DNA from: Rhytidiadelphus loreus
Taxonomy: Eukaryota; Streptophyta; Bryopsida; Hypnales; Hylocomiaceae
Direction: 5' to 3'
DNA: 64,000 nt
NCBI GenBank assembly: GCA_947034895.1
Contig: OX344762.1
Location: 78,424,981-78,488,980 of the forward strand
Made by a program: the position numbers and the translations under genes. How positions within the stretch are numbered: position 1 is the stretch's first letter; every line of letters starts with the position of its first letter. The notes under the pieces are model-generated. The model was not told the origin of the DNA. It searched no databases and saw nothing but the letters and a program-made list of their open reading frames with translations. This document shows positions 32,416 to 46,062 of this stretch, in pieces.

Positions 32416-35400
32416 TGATTCAATAGATTAGCTTTTCAAATTTCCATTAAAAAATATTTTTAATAAAATAAAAAGTGCATAATTCTAATTCTAATAGAAA
32501 GTAATTTTTATTCAAAAAATTGGTTTTAAATTTACAATGATCATTGTTGTAGCTTTGTCAAAGCTATGACTTCTGAGCGGGCTCTCTATGTGGCTTGCCA
32601 TGGCAACATATTCATGATCTTGCTCCTACATTCAAAAACGTGTGTCGTTGATTATGTAGTGGTCCTTGTTAACTTCAATGTGATTAGTGTAAAATTGCGT
32701 GTTGAGCATCTTTAAAGTAAGGCATGCCAAAGCCATCATCATAAAATGAGCTAAGGGCGCAATCACTTCATGGGTAACAAATTGCTAGGTGTTCCTTTCC
32801 AATTCCAAGATTGCATGCGGATGAGAGGTCACCAACCCCATGGTAGAACATTGTGTGTCATTACAAGAAGCATATTGACAATTCTCTAGTTGCAACAATC
32901 TGGCTTGAATAAAGAGCTAGATGATCTATACTTGGGCTTAGAAGGATGGCCCATATTCAAACCTTGTATATTGATGGATTAGTCCATTAGTTGGGCATCA
33001 ACTTATAGCACCAACTAGCCTACATTGTCTTTAGTTGCCACAACCTCTATTGTATAACATTTGTATGCCTTGAAAAGACAATGTTGCCTCAAATGAACTG
33101 CATTAAGGTGGATGTGCTTGCTAGTCTCTCACATGCCATACATAGGGTTTTTAGCATCACGTCACGACATCAAGATGTCCGTCGAAACATCTACCTTCAA
33201 CCCTAGTGTCCGTCATGATAGGATGTAGATGAAAATAGTTGCAATCAAGATGGATATAATCGTTTGACTGAATGATTCAATAGTTTTTGAGTTTGTTTAA
33301 TTAATGGATAGACCATTCAACTCAACAGACATGGAGGAGATACCTAATAAACTTCATCAACACTTGGACCCCAAAAAATTATTTTTTGGGGCTATATGTA
33401 TCTAAACATGATCTTGATGCTTAGGATATGTTGTGACTGACATTGATGGACTTCTCACCATGTCCACCACAATCTTTGGGTGGATGGTGGTATTAGACTT
33501 CACCATGTTACATCCACCATGTTACATTAGGATAAAAAACCTTGGCCTTATAAGGCATTGAATAGTGCAATCACGGGCTACAAATGCTTATTGGGGAATG
33601 ATCTAAATAGTCACCATTGATTGAGGCTACAACATAATAATCTAACTATGAATTAAGAACAAATCATTCTTGCTCAAAACCATGCAAATTTTTTCAATTA
33701 GAGCAAACATTTCATCAATAAATTTGTCATCGAACATTAACAAATACCAAAGTGTTGATGCAAATGTTATTTTAATTGGAAGGTCATATAACAATGTATG
33801 TTCATAGCTAGTAAATATTCCAAGGCGAATCCCGGCCCTAAGTAGATAGGGCTCACTAATATGGTTGAACTTTTGAATTGAAGTTTGTTGCACATGCTTG
33901 TCAACTACACAACTTGCCTTCCAAAAACTCACAAAAAGAATCATTAAAACAAAAAGTAATTAAAAGCCATCACTAATTAATATTAAAAGCAATTATTTGA
34001 TAAAATCAAGTGTGATGTGAAAATGCCTAAGTACATATAAGCTGATTTGTTGCCGCAATTTGATATCCCCAAAAATTAATTGTTGATAAAAGTCTTAGCC
34101 CCTTATTGGCCACAACACTTATTCTATTGCCCTCAACATCTAGCAATTCTCCAAATTCCAATATCACAACTACATTGTAAGAGACTCATATTAGTTTCAT
34201 TAATTGCAACACAAACTAAACTATCATTATGCGGTCTCTATTTTTAATAACTCATCTATGCTCTTTCAATCCAACCGTTGATCAATTCAACTCCAAATTC
34301 CAACAAGATTGAGATAAGACTTCACTCATTGTAGATCATATGTGACTAAGCATAGCTAGATGCAAGCTAGATGTGCATGGCTTCAAGCTTTGACAAAAAT
34401 GTGATATACTAAAAACAAGCTTTTGATAGTATGGTCCAATTCAGACATGAACGTCCACAACCTTGGAATAAAAATCTTTGCAATTTTATTGGTCAATGGT
34501 CAAGTTTTGTTTGCTAGGGCTTTCATACTTGATGGGTGTACGCTTTGTAAAAAGTCTATATCATCAAGCTCTCCCGCTAAAATAATCCATAAAATGAAAC
34601 TTGTAGTGGACAAGTTTGGGATCACGTTGGGAGGTGATTTCAAATTTTGTCCTATGGACAAAATGAGTTGTGAAGGACCTCCTCCGGAACAATAATGCAA
34701 CTATAAAGGAGTTTTCACAAGTATAATTCCTAGTGTGAAGCCATGCAACAAATGGACAAAATACATCATGACATGGCAATTTTCCTCTACACCAAGCCTA
34801 TAAATAAACTAGTGAAAAGATTTTTTCCACTGTAATTGGACGTCCATGTCTAAATTGGGCCTATATATAAAAAAATTTAGACCAATTGGACCTTTCTACC
34901 ATGGTTGCCCGAAACTACTTGTAACTCAAAAAAAACATTTTTTAGAGGCATAATTTTTTAACTACAACTTGGATTGTTGTAAATTTTTTTATATATCAAG
35001 CTAGTAGTGAAATACACCTCTAGTAAAATTTCACAAGAATCCAACAAATATTGCATTGGAAGGGGCTTGCTATAAAGTGGAAAATGGCCTCAAATCATGC
35101 CTCAAAATTGTAAGGGTTAAAGCCCATATCCATTAAACTTTAATTTTAAATTATTTGAATTTTTCATGTGCTCACTTTAAATATGAACCAAAAGATCTTA
35201 AAATTATATACCATTTGATCTTGGAATTTAAAACAAAATAGATCAAGATCTTGGTAATTTGACCAATTTTGAAGGTATACCTTGTAATTAATTAAAGAAT
35301 GCTAAGTGGCACTATGGAAATTTAAATTTATTATTCATATTTGAATTATTTCATGCAAAATTGAGATTTGATCACAACTTATAAATATATAAATTTAAAA

Positions 35401-38189
35401 TTTAAAACTTGAAATTTGTTAATTTATAGTTTATAAATTTGTTGCTCATACATTTATAAATTAATGAAGATGAATTTATGAATTTCAATTTCAATTTATT
35501 TATTTAAAAATTTCATTTATAATTTTTTTCAAATTTATTTGTGAATGTATAAAGTTTGAATTTATAAACTTATAATATTGCAAAGGAGGAGGATCTAATA
35601 GAGTGGACAATCTTCAAATGTTTATTGCCTTGTGCATCATGGATAAGGAGATGAATTTCAAAGGGTTAGAAATTTAATGCATTGTGGATGAATGAAAACA
35701 AAATTTTAAATGGCTACCATTATAAACGGACTTTATATTGAAGCAATGGAGTCCAAACTTATGAAGTCCAAGACAATGGCATGGGGGCACGACAATTGTG
35801 GCTTCAAAATATACTTTTCAATTCATGAAGCTTCAAATTTCATTACTTTTCATCCCACAACTCAACCACAAATGGACCCAATATACATCTATTTTTATAA
35901 AAAAAATGGACCTTGTGTATGTCAATGCATAAACCAACTTCAATCAAAAGTTTGTTACTTGAATGATAATTAAAAAAATAAAACTTGTATATAAGTGGCA
36001 AAAAATATGAGATTTGTAACATGCATAAATTGTACAAATATGTTCAATTTTTGTTTGATATAAAATTTCAAATTAAAATTAGAATATTTTTGTTTTATTT
36101 CAACATTACAATGTAGTTAAGATCTTTAAGGCTCTAATTCAAAATTGTATGGCATCTTTGAATATATTTTGAGTCTCACAATTTTTGATGAAATTTCCAA
36201 ATTAATCTTATAACAACTTATTTTACATTTGAAAAATATTCAGTTTTATTGGTTGAAAATTGAAATATTTCAAAATCATTGAATTCAAGCATTTTAATGT
36301 AATTTTTGAATTAAAAATTGCAAATTTTTGGCTATTTTATATACAAAAATTAAAATTGTAAGTTTATAACAAAATTAAACAGATTGGAAAATTAAACTTC
36401 ATAAAGGAAATTTTGAACTTTAAGTTGTCTTCTATTCATATCAAATATTATTATTATTTTGATTGGTCAATGTAATAGTAGTTGAGAAGTTTGGAAGTGG
36501 AGGTATAAAGTAAATATCTCTTCCAATGCAAATGCTTTAGGATAATCAACGTCATAAATAAACCAAACAAATGTGTGGTGTAATTTTTGATAAGGAGAGT
36601 TTATAAGTGAGAACCTTCAAAGGTTCCATGTTCTTTCTTCCGTACTAGCTTTGCAAACATAAAAATAAAAGTATTTCAATTCCACTTGATGCAATCATTC
36701 AACAAAAGTATTGACCACTTACAAGCAAAAAAATAAATTCTAAGACAACTACTGTAAATAACACATAGGATAGAGGCATTCAAGATCACCACTAACCCAA
36801 AATCAAGCATATAATATCAATAATAAATTACACGATAAGTGTATATTTTAGATACACTAAATATATATTGATTAACCCTTAAAGTTCCATTGTCTCCTTA
36901 GGAGACAAAATGGATTTTAGATAGGCTCAATTTTCATTGTGATTTTTTGGAATTTTTTTTTATGATAAGAAAACTCACTAGTTTTGTAGAAATATAATCA
37001 ATGTTATTTGAATTGGTGCTTGGGAGAAAAATTTATGCCACCCTAAGCCCAAACAAGGCTCATTGGGTAGCACAAAAAACCCCACAAAAAATCAAAATCA
37101 AATTTCCTAAATTTTATTTCTTGTAGAAGTATTTTTCTTTATGTAGAAAAATTTGATTATTTCTATTTGTCCTAGTGATGAAAAGTTACGACCAGTCTTT
37201 TTTAGGGGGCAATAGTAAGATTTGGTTTGTTTGCTAAAACAATCTTACTATTGGAATTATTGTGTTTCAATTCCCTCATAGACCTATTAACAATTTAGAT
37301 TTTCCTTCAATCTATTTCTACAATCTACTTAACAAAACTTTAAAGAATGAAAATCAAATGGTTTTTTTGTTTTTTATAAATTCCTAAACTTTCAACTCAA
37401 TTCTTCAACATAATTTTTTTTTAATTCAACATTGGTAGTACAAAAAAATTTAGGTAAGAAGACTAAAAGCCTTAAAATCAAATTAGTCAAGGTGCAAAAA
37501 ATCCGATTTTCTTCCCTACATATATCTTGCCATTCACACAAACAAAGTTTCTGAAATTTCTTCCACACATTCTTATACTAGTCTAGTACAAGATCCTACA
37601 ATTACTGGTAGGTGTGCAACAAAATCAATTCCTAAATTTTTTTGCCCTTTCCAAATAGAAATGGCAGTTTTGAGAGGAATTTGATAAAGAAAAAAAGGCC
37701 TTCGCACTTTAGGGGTTAAAAGGATACACATTTGATAATTGGTGGTTTCTAACACATAACATAGAGATACCCAATCTCCTAGATCCTCACCAATTACATC
37801 ATAAGCTGGAGTATTTATCCTCCCCAATTATGTCATGCTGGAGTATTTCTAACGAGGCCACGAACAATCCTAAGCAAAATCATTTATACCCAATAACAAT
37901 GCTAGAGATTTCAACTACACAAGCAGTCTCTTCAGGCTAATACATCTGTGCTCTATAAACCCCAAGTCAACACGAAAAAGAGATAAAAACAATTGTACCC
38001 TGGTTCACACTTTTAAAGGCACCTATAATCTTTTGAGATGCAGATTCTTTGATACACAGTTTTCTCCATTTGTTCGAGTAAGAACCCAGAAACTTAAGTA
38101 CTGTACGTTAACTCATAAATGGAGTAAAGAGATTTCTGCGTGCAGCAGTAATTATAAGCAAAATCCAATTTTGACCTGGAGAAGAGTCA

Positions 38190-41100
38190 CTAATCGTCAT
38201 CGTCGTCATCCCCACCATGACCATGGTTGATCTTTTGAGCTCGGTACAATTCAGCGACCTGCATTATAGAAGACCAGAATTAGTCCCTTTCTTGAAACAA
38301 CACATTCCCTGCAATACAGAAGTTTATCAAACAAGTCAATAAGGTATATCCCTCCTGACAGACATATCACTCCGATTATGTTTCAATACTAGCCCTTGTG
38401 CGAAAAGAAAGCGCATTAATTTCATGGCAAGTCAAAAATCGAAAGTATCTTGATATTAACTTGTCACATGGGGCTTCCTTCAGTCCGATTTTTATTTATT
38501 TATTTACCGACACCTACAATGCTCTCCCACCGATTGTGCTGTCATACAATTTGACCCAAATGAATTATGTTTTTCACAATATGATCAATCGAATTGGACA
38601 CTTTTTAACCATGAATCCTTGGTCCTTCCGGGGTAAAGGAACACTCAGTCAAACCTGCTCTGCTGAAGTAGCTTCAACAGGCGTCTTGTCTTCGCGTAAT
38701 CTTAACAACCTTGGAAACCGTAATGATATCCCCTGAATCAAAGAATAAACAAAAAAGTGATTATCCGCTGGAGAGTATGGATAATGGAACCCAAGCTTGT
38801 AAAAGCAAAATAGAAATCAAAATCAGAATAAACTGTTCGTCTATAGTATTGGTGAAACTAACTGCATTGTACTAAAATTTGAAATCAGTATTTGTCAGGT
38901 TGGCGGAAATAGTAAAGCAGAACAAGGCAGGAAAAGTTAAACACCTTGGTGGCATCAACCAACCCTACAGCTGCTCGATGTACAGGGCTGACACTCAAAT
39001 CAGCGGCTTTCACTTCCCAGACCTGAAAAAAATAAAAGAATCTTAAGCAGAGGTGATCTCATGGAGGACACAAAAAACCTTGGGAGTAAACTTAGTGCTC
39101 TTAAAACGTGATTTCCATGTAGAAGTGGTATCAATTAGTCCGTATTGAGCAAATTTCTTACATTAAGCAGCACACAACCCAAAACAGACGAAGTGAGCAT
39201 TGACTACAATAAAAACAAAACGTTACTTTCAAAGCAGAACAACCCACTTAAACAAAAACATGAAATTGAGTACCTCAACATCCTCAAACCAAACATCTAC
39301 ACCAATAGTCTCTCCATATCGGTAATATGACTGCAAAGAATAGTGTCACATCACAAACGTCAGGACATCGGTTAATGCACAAACTACAGATCTGATATAT
39401 GCATGACACAAGGAGAGAGGAAACGAGAGGTAGAGGAGTCTTGGTAGACTGCATCACAAATTGGAAAAAATAGTTTCAATAATGTAATGGAGGTCATGTC
39501 ATAATGTGCTCGATCGGTGTTGCTCACTCAGCAGTAATAAAAGACACAGAAAGCCCGAAAATGCTGATGTCCCAATCCAATAGAGATCAGACCCTCAAAA
39601 GCAGTTGATTCAAACCTTACCCTGGGTTCATCTATGACATGTTTCCTCAGAGTCACAGAGCGCTCTTCCAATACAGCTTCAGTGAAACCCGTTCCTGAGT
39701 AAACACACGTCAAGTGTCAAACTTTCCATTACTAACACAATCTACCCAATGTAATAACGACATGCTAAAACACCAATAATTTTACACCGTGGGACTCTTC
39801 TGAACGAGTTAAATTCATGCAAACAGGAAGAGAGCATGCTATATTGTTACGGCCACTACGCAGTTTGCTATGTCGGCGTTTTACCACCCCAATGCTTCTT
39901 CACACTCAGTCATCACCCAGCTTATGACTGATATAGGAACCATATCTTAGGTTTTGGTTCACGTCAATGAAAACACAGAATACCCTATGGAACCTTCTTC
40001 ACCCTGTCAATATGCCCCACAGAGGCCCACTACGCCTTCAAGATTTCGATAAAATGGTCCATTCTAATTTGGATGCATATCATTATCCTCCCTAAAAGAA
40101 GAAGTCTCTAAGAGGAGATGTCTTAAAGGGCCAATAAGAAGCTACTAGTTTACCAATTTTGCAGATACTCTGAAACTCCTCACGATCTTCGTCATAACAC
40201 GCCAATAAGAATGCGCCATATACACCTGCAAGGCAAAAATAGAAATACGCACCCATCAACAGAGCCTCATTTAACCCCTCGATAGACTGCAATCTAAAAC
40301 ACATAACAGGAAATCGACATCAAGCACTAGCACTTACCAACACGTTTTCCACGCCCGTAGAAGGCTCCAATGGGTACAAGATCCAGGGAATCCCCAGTTC
40401 TACAGCAGAATCCAACACAACAATCACAGATTTATGGCTGAAATCGTTGAAAATTCACTTGCATCCCAGTATGTATTCTTAACAGTACGTCTATTAAACC
40501 ACAGTTGTCATGCAAACTGTCGACAGTATTCAAGGAAACCCCTTGCCACTTAAGAACGAGTTCCAGATATTCCATTGACCTTTCCAAATAATCAACTACA
40601 GTTAATTGAGGAACATGATATCCAAAGTTCAAAGTTCCAACAGCACATTAAAAGTCTGAATACAGATGAATGGAATCCATCTAAAAGTTTGAGTGGTTTA
40701 CGTAGTCATGTAGTCTTTCTTGAGCTTCAGCCAATTGTTCGAGCGCTTAGCAGGCTCATACGTTGCCTCTTTCGACAATGTCTTTACAATCAACCCTTCA
40801 CAACTGTACATTTAAGCATCTGATCAGAAAACAAATACAATATATACCTCCACATCGTACACGGTAACTGAAAGTGCGGTCAAGTAGATAAGGGCAGCAA
40901 ATGGCAGGAGGAAAAGAGTGTTCTTTGCGGAGGTAATCATGGCAGTAGAACATGATTGAGCCAAATAACAGACTCTCACAAGAATGAAGGACAGATGATA
41001 TATCAAAATGACCCAATCATGCCACCTTCCAAGAATAGCAGAGGAAAGGTGAGCATCAGAAGACCTATCATTTATAGCATCATCCAGGAATTTTTGAATC

Positions 41101-44100
41101 TCCTCCAAATCATTTGAGTTCTTAGCAGTCGCAAACTTGAACACTCCTGGTACCTCTTGAAATGAAGAGTACATCAGCTGCACCTCAGGAGCGAAGAAAC
41201 CATTAAAATGAGACAAACTGGTAGACCAAACCAGGTGGAAGCACAGGAAAACGAATTCCTCGTGTTACTTGTTTCAACTCTATAGCAACTAGTCGTGCAT
41301 GCCCGCTTTACCTCTCTTCGAATATTCAACTGTTCTTTCAACAACGGACGGCCATTCAGGTAAAGAATGTCAAATGCGAAAAGACACACTTGTATCTTGA
41401 TATTGCTCAAAGTGACCCCTTTCCGCCCTCTGGTACTCAAAATCTGCAGTTATTTCATGAGAAGTGGCATCAGGGATCCAATCCGTGCTAAGGGGGAGTT
41501 TTGGAAGCAAGAGATTCAAAGAATGCGATACTTCAAACAATTTAATGACATTAAATGTACTGTGCAGTGAATCATTCATTTTCGGTAGTCTCTGCAAGTA
41601 ACATCCTACTTCCTCAAATTCAAGAAGATTAATATTCGAGACCCTAGAGCACGAAGAGTAAGACCTACCTGAAAGGGCAGTATCTTATCCTTCTCGCGAT
41701 CGTAGGCCACTACCTCACAATCAATTACGTAAGTTTTGATTCCCGGTTGCACACATCTGCAAGTCAATCACTGCTCATTAGTAGCAACTCTGTCAATTCT
41801 CTTCCTTCAAACGCAGACTGCAGAAAGTCACCAAGTCCTCGAGCAACTGATAACAAGGCCATTTACCAGTGAACCATATGCTGGAGAGTTCAAAGAAAAT
41901 AAGTAACATCACATTGGCAACTATCGCCTGCCCTCACTCATAAAGTCAACACAAAACACGATGGCTGCAAGTTATAGGAACAACGGTATTATTAGCTAAA
42001 ACATTTCGTAAGATAAAACATACCTAGGCATTGCTTCAATGATGTCAGGAAACTTCCCAGTGTTGTGTTCAGCATTTCTGCTGTAAATCTCAATTGAGCC
42101 GTCTTCCAGACAATGAATCTGCAATTTACGAAGGTGGTGAAAGGATTTTCAATCAACAGCATTGCATGACAAGACAGTTTCTCCAAAGAAAGAAGACTCG
42201 GCATTTGAAGGACCTCAAGTTTAACAATCCTGTTTTCACGTCAAGAAGCCTGAAACAGATTCATGTTGTGCAAGATAGCATTCTCAATTGAAATTATTTT
42301 CGTCCTACATTCAAGCCGTAAGAAACAAATCAAGACTTCCCTCTCTCTCTCTCTCTCCAAGGCCATAGTACAAAAAACAAGTTCTAGTTCAGTATTTGAT
42401 ATATCCGAACTTAGAGGAGCAGAAATAATTCAAGAACCAAGGATTGATGCTCAAAGACTAAAGTAGAAATTTCTCTCAATTTTAGGTCATGAGGATATCA
42501 TTCATACTACCACCACATTAGTAAGAACTGCAGATATTTGTTCTCATGAAAAGACAAATCGCGAACTCAAGATCTAACCTGCGCTCGTTCACCGTCGTAT
42601 TTGTATTCACATGAGAACTCCATGTCCTGGAATTTGTCGAGAACCTGAGAAACCCCCGTTGTAGGCTTGGCAAGCATGGGTCCAACGGGAACACCCAAAG
42701 TAAAATTGCAAATTTCAGGTAGCTTGTGGATACCATGTTGTAAGATAGCGTTTATGATATTTTCGTATATAGGAAGCACTGAGTAGGTTTCTTTCATAAA
42801 CTCCTCCGCCTGCAATCGAATCCATTCTCATAACCAGGATGCAATGCTAAATAACTGCGGCCGATAAACATGGTATAAAGTACAAATCACTCCAAATCTT
42901 CTAAGAGGACAACTCCACTATATTGTAATAATCCAACTCCGTTGAGATGACCTTCTCAAAAGTAAAGTTAAGAATGATATTATCAAGTCTTTCCAACTCA
43001 AGTCTTCATTCACAAATAACGAACCCCAACCCCCCCTCGAAAACACGTGCTTTCCAGTGTCAGTAGAAAGAAGGTGTACCTCTTCTAACCGGGCAGTTAG
43101 TAGACTAGCAGGAACCTGGGGAATCTCGGAAAGCACCGCTGCGTGCGCCAAAGCTGCTAACACCGTCTTCTCTGCCAGTCCTATTCGTAATTTGGACTAC
43201 AAATGAAAACAAAAATATGAGAAATAATGATCCATAGTCAACTAATGACTAGTTTGTAAAAAAGACACCACGAGGTAAATGGAAGGAGGAATCGACTTAC
43301 CTGAAGTAGGCGAACGACATAGAGGGGCTCACACTCTGTGGCTGCTACAAGGAGTGCTTTCATTCGTCCACGCTTCTTGTCCTGACTCTGGTTGCCGGCA
43401 TCCTGCACAAGGACAGTCACTTTCGGGTTACGATTGTTAAACAAGCAAAAAGATAGAACTATGCAATTTGCTTCGCCACCAGGCCCTGGATGAGTGGTCT
43501 CCAACCTCCCACTTTAAAATTGTATAAGAAACTCCTAGGCATTTTGATAAAATCTTGATCTCCACAGTTAGAATCGTGATCTTGCACTTGTATCCAAAGA
43601 TCTCTCCAAAGTTCAATGCATCTCCCAAGAATCAAACACTTACGTATGTTAAAATGCTTAAAAGTGATGCAAATAGTATCCCCTACCTTATTGCCAGAAG
43701 AAATCAATGGCATCTTTAGCCTACCTTTGCAATCTCGCGAAATGTTTCCAGCACTTTTACACATGTCAAGGGCGGTGGTTTGAACATGAGCTTCTGCGAC
43801 GTTCGGCTGGCCTTTGCGACAAGACCAAGGTCCCCTAGAGTCTGCGATCACTTCATTTCTCAGACATATACGCGCAGATCATGAATTCACATGGTACCAA
43901 ACTGGCACATTCAAATCAGTAGCAATCGCTAAATTCGTTACAGCGTCTCACAACCATATAATAATTCCATACTGCAAACCCTAAACCACGAAGATATAAT
44001 CATTCTCAAATTCCATTGGAATCTCCAAGCATCATACAATTCAAGATTCTACCGGCATTCAGGTGTTGAACGAGGATGAATGCTACTTCCTAACGTAAAC

Positions 44101-45051
44101 CTTAACCTAAAGATAGACACTCCAAACAAGCGGCATTGGAAACCGAGAGCAACCTTCATTTGAGCTTTGATTTGGTCATCTTTCCGTCCATATGCCTCAG
44201 TCAGGACTTTAATGATGGATGCATCGCCAATCCCTAACTCCACGCCTTCGTGTGCCGGCGCAATCCTGTTAGCTGATAAGGTCACGACCGCTAGTAGATC
44301 CTTAGGAGTGGTCGCCAGGACCGTCCGAAACACATTGCACAAAATGTTCGTCATGGCTAGTCTTCCTGGTTCATCAGCAATCACTGCAAAAAACAGAGTA
44401 GTTACAAGAATGAAACTCCTGTCAAGGACCCGATCCAAATGAGAACGACTTCCTTTCACTTCCCAAGAATCTCGTCACGTCATAGAATTCAAACAACTAC
44501 TCTCATTCAGGAAAGCCCCTTCAACACTGTACTCATTTAACCTAAAGATATACACTCCATACAATCATACTCAACTTGCATCAGAACATAGGTATCAATA
44601 AAAAAGTCATTCCGAACTTACTGTCAAAAGCGCTGGCCAGAAACAAGAACGGCACATGCTCCTCGGATTTCCAGAACGCAGCTGCTTCAGGGTCAAATTC
44701 GGTCTCTTTCTTTGTTAGAAGCGCAACTTTCTCAGCAACAGAAGAAGCGACTGCTTTCTTCCCCTCCATCTTCGCATCAATCTCCTCCACCTTCACGTCG
44801 ACCTCCATCTCCTCCTTCATGCCTTCCTTCGCAGCTTTCTTCACGTCGACCTCCATCTCCTCCTTCGTGCCTTCCTTCGCAGCTTCCTTCACGTCGACCT
44901 CCATCTCCTCCTTCATGCCTTCCTTCACAGCTTTCTTCGCAACTTCTTTCGCCTTCGCTACCGACGACGCCGGAGGACGACCCTTGCCCTTGGAACTTCC
45001 CCCTCGGGCCTTCTCCATCATCCTCTCGTACGCGGATTTCTTCTCCGCCAT
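38190..45051 (-). CDS. LIG1: DNA ligase 1 (ATP-dependent, replicative)
   Basis: It seals nicks in DNA, joining Okazaki fragments and repair patches in the nucleus. Eighteen coding exons, all GT..AG and in frame, total 748 aa plus stop: 45051-44622, 44383-44154, 43841-43725, 43402-43301, 43196-43080, 42809-42579, 42118-42024, 41756-41669, 41443-41312, 41177-41065, 40803-40702, 40399-40338, 40225-40154, 39694-39621, 39330-39274, 39022-38945, 38732-38655, 38258-38190. Motif I is KYDGERAQ (adenylated K402), motif [17 protein letters not shown], IIIa [27 protein letters not shown] and [14 protein letters not shown]. The DNA-binding domain covers about 115-330, with [10 protein letters not shown] and EGVELGIGD. 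The N-terminus [11 protein letters not shown] recalls the SAFDALM start of plant ligase 1, then three 16-aa Lys/Glu repeats follow. The C-terminus ends in six Asp. An in-frame TAA lies 21 bp upstream of the ATG, so no contiguous mitochondrial leader is encoded. Confidence 0.97.
42341..42358. repeat. (CT)n microsatellite in a ligase intron
   Basis: Nine CT units with a final CC, within the intron between ligase coding exons 6 and 7. Confidence 0.9.
44782..44925 (-). repeat. Three 48-bp coding repeats in the ligase N-terminus
   Basis: Residues 43-90 of the ligase are three 16-aa units, [16 protein letters not shown] and two variants. The DNA units are nearly identical (CTTCCTTCGCAGCTT and CATCTCCTCCTTC words recur every 48 bp). 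This is the disordered N-terminal region, not the catalytic part. Slippage could vary the copy number between individuals. Confidence 0.95.
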
Positions 45052-45575
45052 GATGTCTTCTCCTATAACCTCCTCCCCTTATCACTTCCCCGCACATACG
45101 TAGCTCTTCTTCACGTCCATAACATACTTATTCATGCTCCAATGTCCCTCACAAGTCACAAGCTCCACATTCCACGGAGCTTCAATGAAAGAAGTAACAT
45201 AGCTCCGCCGATGAAAGCGACCATAATTGGAACAGATTATTTTGTCCTAAAACCTCGTCCCCAAACCCTAACCCTGTCAATTCTCCGTCAATCGCCTGAA
45301 TCAATGCATCCATGGGAAATTCATGAATTCTCAAGACGATCACTTCTTAAACCTGCTAATACGCAGAGGAGTTTGAATTCCCTCTCACAGGAGTCACTTG
45401 ACCTGCCAATACGACGCTTGAAATCAGTGTAATCTGCATTGCTGAGAGAGACTTTGCAAAGGAGGAGCTTGATCGGGGAGCATTTCTGTATCATTAGTGC
45501 CGCGGGATGCAACAATGGAATTCTGGAAGAAAAGAGAGGGGGCCGGACCTTGGAGCTGCAACCAAGGCGGCAAAT

Positions 45576-45582
45576 GGCGGGA
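45576..45582 (-). promoter_or_regulatory. E2F-like site, proximal
   Basis: On the minus strand this reads TCCCGCC within CCTCCCGCCATTTG, about 525 bp upstream of the ligase ATG. E2F sites (TTTCCCGC / TTCCCGCC type) are established regulators of plant replication genes. It matches only the core. Confidence 0.4.
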
Positions 45583-45722
45583 GGATGACACAATACTGTA
45601 ATGCCCTACAGAAAATGTGAGGGATCGGGAAACTTGAAAGTGGAACGTTCAAATTTTTTGGGACAGGGAAGACTTGACAATGAAGACAGGGAAGGGAATT
45701 GCTTAGAACTTGCCGAGGCAAC

Positions 45723-45730
45723 GGCGGGAA
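45723..45730 (-). promoter_or_regulatory. E2F-like site, distal
   Basis: The minus strand reads ACTTCCCGCCGT, containing TTCCCGCC, a good match to the plant E2F consensus. It lies about 670 bp upstream of the ligase ATG and 72 bp from the edge of the 261-bp MITE. S-phase control of the ligase is inferred. Confidence 0.5.
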
Positions 45731-45801
45731 GTCTGATCTTATAGGAAGCCAGGCACAAGGGAACAAGCTGAACTGAAGACACTTTGATGTACCTTAGAGT
45801 C

Positions 45802-46062
45802 TAAGAGCATCCCCACCAGTGAGTTCCATGTCCCTAAAGCTTTAGGGAGAGGACCTCATATGCAAACAGAGATACAGAAATTTCATCGCACACCTTTATC
45901 CAAAACCTTTATCTCTAAAATATACAGATTTCTGTCAAATTCTTCTCCAGTTCTGTATCTAGAGGCTCATATGGAGAACTCGCGAGGTCTCATCCCTACT
46001 TGAGGTCCCAAGTTCAGTAAACAGATAGAGAAACAGAAGTCGAGCTGGTGGGGATGCTCTTA
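45802..46062. mobile_element. MITE with perfect 18-bp TIRs (261 bp)
   Basis: It begins TAAGAGCATCCCCACCAG and ends with the exact reverse complement. GAGCATC..CC termini are common in plant PIF/Harbinger-type MITEs, whose target is TWA. Here the outer TAA and TTA are inverted copies rather than a direct duplication, so the terminal three bases may be part of the TIR. Imperfect internal inverted words (TTAGGGAGAGGACCTCATATG against CATATGGAG..GAGGTC) are visible. It has no open frame and sits directly upstream of the ligase promoter. Confidence 0.85.

Larger units (their letters stand above)
30961..38189. other. AT-rich spacer, no supported gene
   Basis: The promoter and any 5' UTR exon of the SURP/CCCH gene should begin here. 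The spacer holds a foldback element (32021-32247), an ACAT microsatellite (32368-32415) and, from about 32540 to 34800, sequence of more balanced composition that may be a decayed retroelement, though I see no diagnostic motif. Frames at 33642-33944 (-) and 34423-34695 (+) are open for 90-100 codons but have no recognisable domain. The last few hundred bases are the probable ligase 3' UTR. Confidence 0.5.

Noticed and set aside
33642..34695. Two 90-100-codon frames, 33642-33944 (-) and 34423-34695 (+)
   Set aside because: No domain, no splice partners and no compositional signal of coding. They may be decayed retroelement sequence.
44712..45103. Long frames on + and in other - frames over the ligase first exon
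   Set aside because: They are shadows of the repetitive, GC-rich ligase N-terminus. Their Ser/Pro/Arg repeats mirror the 48-bp DNA units.
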